Shown here in pieces: positions 18,146 to 26,847 of a stretch of DNA of 64,000 nucleotides; within the stretch, counting starts at the first letter, position 1, and every line of letters begins with the position of its first letter. Source of the DNA: Bradyrhizobium cenepequi. Its GTDB lineage: Bacteria > Pseudomonadota > Alphaproteobacteria > Rhizobiales > Xanthobacteraceae. Location of the stretch: positions 1-64,000 of the forward strand of contig NZ_JAGKJI010000032.1 of NCBI RefSeq assembly GCF_020329485.1. The letters are read 5' to 3'. The notes under the pieces are model-generated. The model was not told where the DNA came from, made no database searches, and saw only the letters and a list, made by a program, of their open reading frames with translations. Made by a program: the position numbers and the translations under genes.

Positions 18146-18808
18146 TCAGTGCGCCAGGCGTGCGCGAATATGGTTAAGGATCGGAAAGAGCTCGGAGGGG
18201 TCGCAGCGTCGAGTGTGGTCGCCGCTGATATCTGCGTACTCGACGACCCCTTCTGGACTTATTACGTACCGAGCTGGCATCGTCAGTGTCCAGCTCGATT
18301 CGCCATTCACGGCGGCAAGGTCGAGACCGCATTCTATTTCAGCGGCGCGCAACTCTCGGGATAGCTTCCAACGCAGGCCGAACGCGCGAGCAACCTTCCC
18401 GCCACGGTCAACGAGGCTGGGGAACGATAAGCCATTCATTCGCTCAGTGGAGCGGCTCTCGTGCGCAGACTGCTGAGAAACCGCGATGATCGATGCACCC
18501 GATGAGCGGAGCTGCCGCGCGACAGCCTGGATCGCCCGCAAATCGAGGGTGCAATAGGGACACCACCGCCCCCTGTAGAAGACAATGAGAACTGGGCCAC
18601 TGTTTAATAGGTCGTAGGATGAAATCGCTTTGCCATCGGGATCGCGAAGCCGGAATTCGGGAGCATGGTCTCCAGCATGAATAGCTCTTTCGGCGATGCC
18701 CGATGAGAGCAGGTCGTCGATAGCTTCCTGGCGGACACGCCAAATATCCGGAGGGGTGTTTTCATAACACTCGTCCCTAACCGCATCGAGTTCATCCTGG
18801 AGTCGCAT
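18146..18808 (-). CDS. peroxiredoxin-like (AhpC/TSA) protein
   Basis: A 220-residue protein from ATG 18808. An N-terminal helical region of about 60 residues precedes a thioredoxin-fold AhpC/TSA domain (DHAPEFRLRDPDGKAISSYD). The active-site region FYRGRWCPYCTLDLRAIQ contains a CxxC with the peroxidatic-type Cys, and SIIAVSQQSAHES follows. This is the 'peroxiredoxin-like family' that reduces peroxides or acts as a thiol oxidoreductase. It fits the oxidative-stress flavour of the neighbours (OsmC, Dps, msrB remnant). Confidence 0.82.
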   Translation of the reverse strand: MRLQDELDAVRDECYENTPPDIWRVRQEAIDDLLSSGIAERAIHAGDHAPEFRLRDPDGKAISSYDLLNSGPVLIVFYRGRWCPYCTLDLRAIQAVARQLRSSGASIIAVSQQSAHESRSTERMNGLSFPSLVDRGGKVARAFGLRWKLSRELRAAEIECGLDLAAVNGESSWTLTMPARYVISPEGVVEYADISGDHTRRCDPSELFPILNHIRARLAH

Positions 18809-18965
18809 CGCGGTTATTCTCACCCTGATCGGCAGGCCCCCCATTTACATCGTGCTGGCGGCAGTCTGGCGGTAGTGCCAAAAGTGAGTTTAGCATATTC
18901 TCGCACGACATGAGCGAGGCTCCGACGCACAGGGCCAATCTTACCCTCGTGCCACTTCTGCGACC

Positions 18966-19440
18966 TTATCTCAGTTTTGCGAGGTCGTCCTCCAAGGACT
19001 TGTGCAGACGCGAAACGGCGAAATCGACGAAGAGGCGCATTTCAATGGCAAGAGCGCCTGCCAAGCATGAATAAGATGGACCGAGGTCGGTTCGGGCTCA
19101 AAATCTTGGAGGATGATGGACAGCTTCCCCTCGGAGACTGGCTTGACGATTTGATCTGAGTTGACGTTCGTAACGCCGATACCCGCAATGGCAGCGTCTA
19201 TCGCCGCTTCGGCGGCACTTCGTCAATCTGATCGAGAATGCGTTTGCGCGCGGCTAGATAGGAGACCCCCGCCAGCTTTCGGGTCGAACGGACCAGGAGC
19301 TGGGTATTGAGATGAGCAACCTTGCGGCTGACCGTGGGAAGAGGAACGTTCAACTGGCGCCCAGCCGCGGAGAAGCTCAGCCTCAACCGCGGCGACGAAA
19401 TATTCAGTTGCTTCCAAACCCGTTATTGGCGCCACGGTAG
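18966..19440 (-). pseudogene. LysR-type regulator with internal deletion
   Basis: Near 19200-19440 lies a LysR helix-turn-helix (SFSAAGRQLNVPLPTVSRKV, AHLNTQLLVRSTRKLAGVSY). Then, without the middle effector-binding region, comes the C-terminal part (AIAGIGVTNVNSDQIVKP, LSIILQDFEPEPTSVHLIHA, LPLK, and after a one-base shift MRLFVDFAVSRLHKSL) ending in TAA at 18966-18968. About half of the gene is missing, and the N-terminal part also shifts frame near 19390. Confidence 0.65.
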
Positions 19441-19567
19441 GGACGGGTGCCCCTAAGCGGCGGCTGTCGTAACCATCCCGGTTTCGGGAACAGCGATTTG
19501 GGCGCCGCCGAGGCGGCATGATAGGCCTCAGGATCCCAAATGCTGTGATCGACGACACGAGAGAGGC

Positions 19568-20077
19568 TCAATCCGCATTGATATATGGGATGGGGAGTTC
19601 AGCCAGATCATCCTCATAGCTGGCTTGAGCGCGTGCGCTGTGGCCGGAAGTAGTGGCGTCCGGGCGTGTATGAATATCCGCACTAATGCCGAGAATCGCG
19701 CCAACGGGGCAGAGGTTTGCGGCCTCCACCAAGAATGCGCGCTGTTTCGCGTCGAGTTCTCCCTCGAGCACGAGAGTGCGCTCGAACGAATCTCTTTCGG
19801 CGTGGGCGCCGTGGTGGAAGCTAACGCCCACTTCCACCCTCTCGAGCGGAAGTTTCTGGCGCCGGGCCTGAAAACGAACAGTCATAGCGGTGCATGCAGC
19901 GAGAGATGCGCTGAGAAGGTCGTAAGGATTGGGACCGGGAGATATCTGGCCGACACCATCCGGGCCGCCGACAGGAAACTCGGATTCGCCGACATGACCG
20001 ACCAGTGCGCCATGATGAGTCGGGTCGCTCGCGACGACAACTTCGCGGATCTTGCGTGCCTTGTCCTGTGGTGTCAT
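19568..20077 (-). CDS. OsmC-family peroxidase-like protein
   Basis: From ATG 20077 (GAAGGA 7 bases upstream) 169 residues. The OsmC pattern is complete: GPNPYDLLSASLAACTAMTV with the first redox Cys, the helix RFQARRQKLPLERVEVGVSF, then FERTLVLEGELDAKQRAFLV and EAANLCPVGAIL with the second Cys. Such proteins reduce organic hydroperoxides. It is the last gene of a three-gene minus-strand operon after the sulfite-oxidase-like and FNR-type genes. A start at 20134 is possible but has no ribosome-binding site. Confidence 0.85.
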   Translation of the reverse strand: MTPQDKARKIREVVVASDPTHHGALVGHVGESEFPVGGPDGVGQISPGPNPYDLLSASLAACTAMTVRFQARRQKLPLERVEVGVSFHHGAHAERDSFERTLVLEGELDAKQRAFLVEAANLCPVGAILGISADIHTRPDATTSGHSARAQASYEDDLAELPIPYINAD

Positions 20078-20123
20078 AGAGCGTCCTTCCACTGTGTTGA
20101 GCGTGTCACGGAATGCGGCATCG

Positions 20124-20870
20124 TTAGCCGCCATATCGTTCGGTCTTGATCACCGCGGCGTCCAACCCTGCCATGAGCGCGCCATCGGCTGCGATATTGA
20201 CGAAGGGGTTCGATCCGCAGACAAATACATGCGCAGGCATGCGAGGGAGCCAGGCAATTACCTCGGCGACCATCACGCTATCGATGCGTCGCGCAAGGTC
20301 AGTAGCGCGCTTCGGAGTCTCTCGAGTAATCGCCAACGCCAACTTGAACGTCGGGTCAGCCATCTCCAATGAGAGCAGCTCATCGGCGAACAACACGTCA
20401 CGCTGCGTCTGAGATGACAGGAGCAGCGCTGTCGGCACAGCCTGCGCCAGGGCGTGGCGTTGTCGGATCATCGCCATCAGCGGCACGGCGCCAGACCCCG
20501 CCCCGATCAGCAGTATCGGTGCGGTTGCACGTTCAGGCCACAAGAAGTGGCCGCCGAGTGGACCTCGCAGTTCGATTTCATCGTCCACAGCCGCAATGTC
20601 ATGGAAGAACGGAGAGACTTCACCGTCCGGGAGGCGTTCGATGGCAAGTTCAATGACGTTCGAGGCACTCGGTGACGAGGCGATCGAATAACTGCGCATC
20701 GCGACGTAGCCGTCCGGAGCAGTCAGTCGCACATCGACGTGTTGACCGGCGATATGCGCAAACGGTTCACTGAGCCGCAGGAAGAAGCTCTTGATGCTTG
20801 GTGTTTGCTGAATGATCTTGGCGATGGCGCATGTCTGCCAAACCGCGGATCGCGCGTTACCCTCAGTCAT
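20124..20870 (-). CDS. ferredoxin/flavodoxin reductase-type FAD/NAD(P) oxidoreductase
   Basis: A 248-residue FNR-superfamily enzyme: FAD-binding RSYSIASSP, then the NAD(P)-binding GAGSGAVPLMAMIRQR and the C-terminal VFVCGSNPFVN. There is no 2Fe-2S ferredoxin domain. Its start at 20870 overlaps the stop of the upstream molybdopterin gene by 8 bases, so the two are coupled. This arrangement is known for sulfite-oxidase-like proteins, where the flavoprotein probably supplies electrons. Its stop is 47 bases before the OsmC start. Confidence 0.85.
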   Translation of the reverse strand: MTEGNARSAVWQTCAIAKIIQQTPSIKSFFLRLSEPFAHIAGQHVDVRLTAPDGYVAMRSYSIASSPSASNVIELAIERLPDGEVSPFFHDIAAVDDEIELRGPLGGHFLWPERATAPILLIGAGSGAVPLMAMIRQRHALAQAVPTALLLSSQTQRDVLFADELLSLEMADPTFKLALAITRETPKRATDLARRIDSVMVAEVIAWLPRMPAHVFVCGSNPFVNIAADGALMAGLDAAVIKTERYGG

Positions 20871-21468
20871 TGGTGTAGCGCTGCTCGCGCCACGGATCGC
20901 CATAAATGTGATATCCGCGCGCCTCCCAGAAACCCGCTTCGTCGCGTTCGGTGAATTGGAGCCCGTTCACCCATTTGGCGGACTTCCAGAAGTAGAGGTG
21001 TGGGACGAGGAGTCGAGCTGGGCCACCATGGTCGCGTGGAAGCGGCTGCCCATCGTAGTTCAGAGCGACCATGGCCCTTCCGGAGGCAAGGTCCGCAAGG
21101 GGGACATTTGAAGAGTAGCCATCGTAGCAGTGCGCGAGCACGAAATCGGTGGGACACTCCACCCCAGCATCGGCAAGGATGTCGTCGACGGTAACGCCCT
21201 CCCAGGTGGTGTTAAGTTTCGACCAGGTTGTGACGCAATGAATGTCTCTCGTCATCTTGGTCTTAGGCAGCGCGTTGAACTCGCTCCAGGACCAAACCCT
21301 AACAGCCCTCGGCCCGATCTTGAGGGTAAATTTCCACTCCGCTGTCTCAACGCGCGGGGTCGGCCCCGCTGTGAGAACAGGGAAGTGCTCGACAAGGTGC
21401 TGGCCTGGCGGAATTCGATCGGAATGGTCTCCTCCCGAATTTCGGCCGGTAAAGCCCCTGGTGATCAT
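20863..21468 (-). CDS. sulfite-oxidase-like molybdopterin oxidoreductase
   Basis: A 201-residue single-domain molybdopterin protein of the sulfite oxidase/YedY family. ATG 21468 has a strong AAGGAG 6 bases upstream. The Mo-ligand Cys lies in MTRDIHCVTTWSKLNTTWEG, and the cofactor-contact blocks FVLAHCYDGYSSNVPLADL and HGGPARLLVPHLYFWKSAKW are present. It lacks a signal peptide, so it is probably cytoplasmic, unlike MsrP. The next gene encodes a likely reductase partner. The substrate is unknown (an S- or N-oxide is plausible). Confidence 0.85.
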   Translation of the reverse strand: MITRGFTGRNSGGDHSDRIPPGQHLVEHFPVLTAGPTPRVETAEWKFTLKIGPRAVRVWSWSEFNALPKTKMTRDIHCVTTWSKLNTTWEGVTVDDILADAGVECPTDFVLAHCYDGYSSNVPLADLASGRAMVALNYDGQPLPRDHGGPARLLVPHLYFWKSAKWVNGLQFTERDEAGFWEARGYHIYGDPWREQRYTND

Positions 21469-21704
21469 GGCGGACTCCTTTGAAGCGTTTTGGGTGCCTT
21501 GGCCACGATCGGGTCCCGATCGCTCGAACGATTGATCCGCCGGCTCGGACGAGTGCACAGGTCGGTAGCAGCGCAAAGTAAGTCTTGGAATTCGTGGGAG
21601 ATCTCGGCGCCGCATCCGCCCCAGCAGGTCCGTTCAGTAGTTAAATTCGGCGACCATTCGGGTAAAGCTATCATATCCATAACCGGCGGGAATGCTTCGT
21701 GAAG

Positions 21705-22586
21705 TCAGCGTCGAAGCTCCGCGACCAGGAAATCCGTGAACGCGCGCGCGGCGGGCTTGATGGTCTTCCCGCTCACAAACAATGCATTGACTTCCATCGA
21801 GCCGAAGTCCCATTCGGACAGAATGCGAACAAGCGCACCGCTTTCCAACTCAGCCTTCGCACTAATGAGGCTTGAGGCGACGATACCCAGCCCGGCCTTC
21901 GCCGCGGCGATCGCGCCTTCAGTGATTGTCACTGCCAACTGACTTTGCACACGGACGGACGCAACACGCCCGTCCTTGCGGAATGAGAATGTCGGTAAGA
22001 GATGGGCAGGGCCGATGATGACGGCGTGGTGCGCGAGATCCGACGGCATCACCGGTGTGCCGTGCTCTTCGAGGTAGAAAGGGGCAGCTGCAAGAATGCG
22101 CGGAGCGTCGATCACCTTCCTCGCGGTGGCGCTTGAGTCAGGCAGGCTTCCGAACCGGAAGGCGACGTCGATGCCCTCGGTGACGAGATCCTGATACCGA
22201 TCGTTAGACAGCAATTCGACACGAAGCGCCGGATGGGTTGACAAAAATTTCGGCAGCCTGGGAACGATCTCCCGGAGTACGAAGCTCGACGAGGTGCCGA
22301 CGCGAAGCACCCCTCGCAACTCTCCGGTGCCGCGAGCCTCGTGGTCGGCCTCGTCAAGAGCGGCCAGGATCGCCTCCACACGCATCAAGTAGGTTGCTCC
22401 AGCGTCCGTCAGCGTGACTGCGCGGGTTGTCCGGCTGAAGAGTGCCGCGCCGACGTCGGCTTCCAACGCGGCGATAAGACGTGAGGCCGAGGGCTGAGAG
22501 AGACCGAGTTCACGACCGGCGCTCGAAAAGCTACCCACGCGCGCCGCGCGGGCAAACAGTTTCAGCGCTGTAAGTCGGTCGTTCAT
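21705..22586 (-). CDS. LysR-type transcription regulator (CrgA-like)
   Basis: A 293-residue intact LysR regulator: N-terminal helix-turn-helix (LKLFARAARVGSFSSAGREL, SQPSASRLIAALEADVGAAL), linker helix, and an effector domain with LRVGTSSSFVLREIVPRLP and GIDVAFRFGSLPDSSATAR typical of the CrgA subgroup. ATG 22586 fits the usual start MNDRL.AL. It is divergent from the GMC oxidoreductase at 23378 across a 790-base gap containing the conserved box at 23187-23243, a natural operator for such a pair. Confidence 0.88.
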   Translation of the reverse strand: MNDRLTALKLFARAARVGSFSSAGRELGLSQPSASRLIAALEADVGAALFSRTTRAVTLTDAGATYLMRVEAILAALDEADHEARGTGELRGVLRVGTSSSFVLREIVPRLPKFLSTHPALRVELLSNDRYQDLVTEGIDVAFRFGSLPDSSATARKVIDAPRILAAAPFYLEEHGTPVMPSDLAHHAVIIGPAHLLPTFSFRKDGRVASVRVQSQLAVTITEGAIAAAKAGLGIVASSLISAKAELESGALVRILSEWDFGSMEVNALFVSGKTIKPAARAFTDFLVAELRR

Positions 22587-23186
22587 CGCTACTCTATTTT
22601 TGTCCAATTTCCCAGCCGTGTTCCGGCGCCAAAATGGCACCTCTGAGACTCTCAATTTTTGAGAGGATACCGTTGGCGCGGCTGCACGGTCCTTCGAGCG
22701 ATGGAAATCCCGCGAGTTTTCCAATCGTTTTTCAGAGCGTAGAGCCGGGCGCGTCCGCTGTCTCTTTCTTAGCGGTCACTGTCGTCGTCGAGCCGTGAGT
22801 GTTCCGATCGATGTCAAAGCAATGGGCAAGGGTCGCTTCAACCGAAGCTTCCGCGAAGGGTCCATCATCTCCTGAATGATCTTCGAGTACGTCGGCGCGC
22901 AAAATGACCAATTCGTCGAAGAGCGCTAGATCGTGAAAATGCGTTTGAGTTATTCATGGGGATCATGAGTGACCCACCGCGCCCTGCGCACTTTTGCCGT
23001 TCGCGTACACCATCTAAGAGCTTTTCTCGGGCTCACGTCCCGAATCTCACAGCACCAGTCGCGTAGGCCGCGACGGCATTGATCGCCGATTCAGCAACTG
23101 AACGCAGCTTAGGCGTCGCTCTGCAGGATAACAACGTGGGTTTCGAAAGTGCCAATTGGCTCATGGCATTCCTCGCTACGACATCA

Positions 23187-23243
23187 CGCCGGGCGGCGAG
23201 CGGCAATAACGATCGTCTATCGACTCTATGGCCAGAGGTGATT
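23187..23243 (-). promoter_or_regulatory. conserved LysR/OxyR-like box, copy 2 (inverted)
   Basis: The reverse complement of this stretch repeats the box at 14379-14433 with few changes (GCGGCAATAACGATCGTCTATCG here). It lies between the LysR gene (22586) and the GMC oxidoreductase (23378), where a LysR operator is expected. The rest of the 790-base gap (22587-23377) shows no gene I can support. Confidence 0.45.
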
Positions 23244-23377
23244 TCCCTCGCTGGCATTGCAAGGTCATTCTGCGAAAGCATCGTCCAATCAATCTCAGAA
23301 GCAGGCACCGCGATGGCGCGGCGCCTGCTGGGAGCGTTGATTGAACGATAAAAATGGTGCGAAAGAGAAAGACACTC

Positions 23378-24973
23378 ATGTCCCAGGGGGCCTACGACAT
23401 TGTCATTGTTGGCGCGGGCGCGGCCGGCTGCGTCGTTGCGAGTTATCTTGCCGAACACACCGATGCGTCGATCGCACTGATCGAAGCGGGCGACATGGAT
23501 CGCGATCCGTTCATCCACATTCCGGCCGGCTTCGCCAATGTACTCGCCCACGACCGGCATGTCTGGAAATACGAGACGGTTCCCCAGCACGGCACCAAGC
23601 GAGCATATCGCTCAGGCAAGGTGCTAGGCGGCGGCTCCTCGATCAATGCGATGTGCTACGTCCGTGGTCAGATACGCGACTACGCCGCGTGGCAGGACGC
23701 GGTCGGCGACACCGGCAAATGGTCGTATAATGACCTGCTTCCCGTCTTCATGGCGCAGGAAGACAACGACACCTTCCACGACGAATATCACGGCATCAAT
23801 GGTGGTCTGGCGGTGCAGTTGCCCAAGGGCATCAACGAGCTGAACCAATATTGCCTCAAGGCCTTCCAGGAATATGGGATTCCCTATAATCCCGACTATA
23901 ACGGCAAGAGCCAGATCGGCGTCTCGCCGGTACAGTCAACGGTCGGTAATCAGCGCCGGTGCAGCGCGGTCGACGCTTATCTGCGTCCGCACCTCGCCTC
24001 AGGCCGCGTCACCCTTCTCACCGGCAAGACCGTCATTCGGATTCTTATCGAAAACAAGCGGGCCGTCGGCATCGAGCTGAGGGACAATGGCCTCGAGAGG
24101 ATCATTGCCGGCGAGGTCGTGCTGTCGGCCGGCACCGTCCATAGCCCGACGATCCTCATGCACTCGGGCATCGGGCCAGCCGAGCAGCTGCGCCAGCACG
24201 GCATCGCGGTGATCGTCGATTCGCCAGGGGTGGGCGAAAATCTCCACGACCACCCGATGGTGCCGGTGCGTGCCTACGTAAAGGGTGACCTTGGCTATCA
24301 GGCAGCGGCGCATGGCCTCGGCACCATAAAGGCGGGCCTGCGTTATCTCATCACCAAGGATGGCCCGGCGGCGGGCAACGGCATCGAGACGGTGACTCAC
24401 TGGAATCCATCCGACTTCACCGCCGAACCGACGATCCAATGCTATCACTCTCCCGTGGTCTTGAACGAGCAACTCGGCCCGGCCGGCGACCGTTCGGGCG
24501 TCACCTTCGAACTCGTGGTGCTTCAGCCCAAGAGCCGTGGCTGGGTGCGGTTGGCCGACAGCGATCCGACGTCGATGCCCCTCATCAACCCGAACTTCGT
24601 CGGCGAGGAGGAAGACTTGAGGGCCGCGGTGGAATCAGTACGCGCGATCCGCAAGGTCATGGCCCAGGAGTCGTTGGCGCCGGTGATCGAGGAAGAGATG
24701 GATCCCGGCCCGCACATCCAGTCGGACGCGGAGATCGGCGAATGGGTGAAGCGTGTCGTGACGACGATGTGGCACCCGGTCGGCACGTGCCGGATGGGCC
24801 AGGATGCGCGAGCGGTTGTCGACGCAAGGCTCAGGGTCCGCGGGGTCGATGGTCTCCGGGTAATCGACGCGTCGATCATGCCGAACATCACCAGTGGCAA
24901 TACCAACGCCCCGACCCAGGCGCTCGCGCGCCACGCCACGGCGATGCTGGTCGAGGATCTGAAGCGGACCTAG
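23378..24973 (+). CDS. GMC-family FAD-dependent oxidoreductase (choline/alcohol dehydrogenase type)
   Basis: A 531-residue flavoprotein. The FAD dinucleotide fold YDIVIVGAGAAGCVVASYLA is followed by GKVLGGGSSINAMCYVRG (GMC signature 1), GEVVLSAGTVHSPTILMHSG (signature 2) and the C-terminal catalytic region MWHPVGTCRMGQD with the active-site His, then ASIMPNITSGNTNAPTQALA. It oxidises an alcohol or choline-like substrate to aldehyde with FAD. The start is taken at ATG 23378; 23354 is an in-frame alternative. Probable target of the divergent LysR regulator. Confidence 0.88.
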   Translation: MSQGAYDIVIVGAGAAGCVVASYLAEHTDASIALIEAGDMDRDPFIHIPAGFANVLAHDRHVWKYETVPQHGTKRAYRSGKVLGGGSSINAMCYVRGQIRDYAAWQDAVGDTGKWSYNDLLPVFMAQEDNDTFHDEYHGINGGLAVQLPKGINELNQYCLKAFQEYGIPYNPDYNGKSQIGVSPVQSTVGNQRRCSAVDAYLRPHLASGRVTLLTGKTVIRILIENKRAVGIELRDNGLERIIAGEVVLSAGTVHSPTILMHSGIGPAEQLRQHGIAVIVDSPGVGENLHDHPMVPVRAYVKGDLGYQAAAHGLGTIKAGLRYLITKDGPAAGNGIETVTHWNPSDFTAEPTIQCYHSPVVLNEQLGPAGDRSGVTFELVVLQPKSRGWVRLADSDPTSMPLINPNFVGEEEDLRAAVESVRAIRKVMAQESLAPVIEEEMDPGPHIQSDAEIGEWVKRVVTTMWHPVGTCRMGQDARAVVDARLRVRGVDGLRVIDASIMPNITSGNTNAPTQALARHATAMLVEDLKRT

Positions 24974-25157
24974 GGAGCTCTGGCGCAAGCCGACGTGGCC
25001 GGACGTGGATAGTCATCGAAGGTGGAACCGACCATGTCGCGTTCACGTCAAAGGGCCGAGTCCTTGCAAACATGCAGACTCTATTTCGCAAAACTGCTTG
25101 TTCAGAGCCATCCCCGGCGAACAGCAAGACTGCATCAACTCTGAAGGAGAGATCAAA

Positions 25158-25673
25158 ATGAGTATCGAGGACGCGAGAAAGCGCCGCGAGGCGCCACTCG
25201 ACACGCCGAGCAATCTCGGCTCCAATGCCACCAAGGATATTTCGACCGCCCTCTCTGCGCTCTTGGCAGACGTGTTCGCGCTCTACATCAAGACCAAGAA
25301 CTTCCATTGGCACATATCAGGCCCGCATTTCCGGGATTATCACCTCCTTCTTGACGAGCAGGCCGCGCAGATTTTCGCGATGACGGACGACATCGCGGAA
25401 AGAGCCCGCAAGATCGGCGGCACAACGATCCGCTCGATTGGCCACATCGCCAGGGTGAAGCATATCGAGGACAATGATGCGGATTTCGTCACACCCGAAG
25501 ACATGCTGGCCGAGCTGAAGGAAGACAACCTGGCGCTCACCAAGCGCATGCGGCAGACCCGCAATGTCTGCGACGAGCATGGCGATGTCGCCACGGCCAG
25601 CCTAATCGAAAACTGGATCGACGAGGCGGAACGTCGCACATGGTTCCTGTTCGAGGCGACCGGGAGAGCTTAA
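25158..25673 (+). CDS. dps: Dps-family DNA-protection ferritin
   Basis: A 171-residue protein with GAAGGAGA 7 bases before ATG 25158. The Dps ferroxidase motif is intact: KTKNFHWHISGPHFRDYHLL with the His ligand, then DEQAAQIFAMTDDIAERARK with Asp/Glu ligands. Dps dodecamers oxidise and store iron using peroxide and bind DNA. A 3' remnant of a second Dps gene lies at 34258. Stress-protection context with OsmC and the peroxiredoxin nearby. Confidence 0.9.
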   Translation: MSIEDARKRREAPLDTPSNLGSNATKDISTALSALLADVFALYIKTKNFHWHISGPHFRDYHLLLDEQAAQIFAMTDDIAERARKIGGTTIRSIGHIARVKHIEDNDADFVTPEDMLAELKEDNLALTKRMRQTRNVCDEHGDVATASLIENWIDEAERRTWFLFEATGRA

Positions 25674-25899
25674 CTCCGAGCGCACGCCCACCCGCTAAGC
25701 GCGGGTGAGCGCCTATGCTCCCGCAAAAATCCCTCTTGGGCTTTGACATTAGGCTCGTTCGCTTGGATTAGCATTTTGTTGACGGTTACAGAGCGTTCTC
25801 TCCATCGATACGCGGCCGTCCAGCACGATGCGCAGCTCGCGCGATTTGGGTCTGCCATGTTTGCAGACTCTATGTTCGATTCGCTGGCGTTGGCGGTCC

Positions 25900-26255
25900 G
25901 CAACCGGCTCAGTAGCTTGTGATGACGGCGGGCCGCCAAAACCACTCCTCGAGGAAATGATCGGTGAGATTTTTGAGGCCTGGCTGGACTCCCCAAGTTG
26001 TATTCGCCGGCAACGAATGCGAACGCGTCCGCCTGACGGATCTTCGTCGCTAATGCCTCCATTTGCGCGGGCGCTTCGCCTAGCGCGTATTCCTTGTACA
26101 TGCGATCCATGATCGGCAGGCCGACAGTCCTGGGCTCGATGAGCTCGGCCGCGTCACCACGTGATCGGAGCTCCTCCCATATGCGCTGCGCCAGGCGGAT
26201 ACCCTTCCTGTCCGACCGGTACAATCCGTAGAGCACGAGTATTTGGAACGGCACG
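25900..26255 (-). pseudogene. NADPH-dependent FMN reductase, frameshifted and truncated
   Basis: A GTG at 26255 starts VPFQILVLYGLYRSDRKGIR, with the flavodoxin-like fold continuing to AFVAGEYN. One extra T near 26000 shifts the frame; the expected GVQPGLKNLTDHFLEEWFWR is found in the next frame and ends in an in-frame TGA where Ser (SYSAG) is usual. The C-terminal half is lost. Sequence between 25674 and 25900 shows no further gene. Confidence 0.65.
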
Positions 26256-26557
26256 GTGTCGACTCCGACGATCGCCGCCGTTGCGGGCGACGAAGCGGTT
26301 CGGCTTGCGGTGCACGTTGTCACCCACGTCTCCAGCTGCGTACCGCACCCGACGTCGCGGTGTACCTGCTGGGCGCGTTGGCCCGGAATACACCAGGGGC
26401 ATGCTATTCATAACGCGGGGTTATCACCGCGCGAGCGAATCCTGCTGTACAATGAGCCGCTTTGTGCAAGAGCGCGAGGCTTTCGCAGTGACGCCGCGGC
26501 ATTGGCCCGGACCCGGCGGCCATTTCGACGAAAGCAGGCCAACCGCGGAGGTGATCC

Positions 26558-26700
26558 ATGTCGCGTACTGACCTCGTGGACGTCTTCGAGGAGCTCGGCG
26601 TAAAGCAGGTCCTCGGCTTGATCGGCGACTCCCTGAACCCATTGGGCGATGCCGTCCGGCAGAGCAAGATAGACTGGGTCGGCGTCCGGCACGAAGAGGG
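26558..26700 (+). pseudogene. thiamine-pyrophosphate oxidase (PoxB-like) N-terminal fragment
   Basis: MSRTDLVDVFEELGVKQVLG then LIGDSLNPLGDAVRQSKIDW and VGVRHEEGAALAAAGQAKL is the start of a pyruvate-oxidase-type ThDP enzyme, including the cofactor-activating Glu (RHEE). After GRL (about 26745) the frame continues as unrelated sequence and the remaining roughly 500 residues are missing. Confidence 0.65.
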
Positions 26701-26847
26701 CGCCGCGTTGGCGGCGGCCGGCCAAGCCAAGCTGATCGGCCGGCTGTGGCCGGCGCAGGCGCCCGGACCCACCAGGCGATTTGACCTGACCTTTGATCTT
26801 TCAATGCAGACCGAAGCGCGATTCCGGTTTTGGAGGGCAGCAAGACA

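Noticed and set aside
23033..23163. A 43-residue minus-strand reading (MSQLALSKPTLL...) as a small protein
   Set aside because: Its start resembles small rhizobial proteins, but there is no ribosome-binding site and no further support.
26780..26810. TTGATCTTTCAA before ccoN as an FNR/FixK box
   Set aside because: FNR/FixK sites are 14 bp (TTGAT-N4-ATCAA). This sequence is 12 bp with the wrong right half, so the spacing does not fit.
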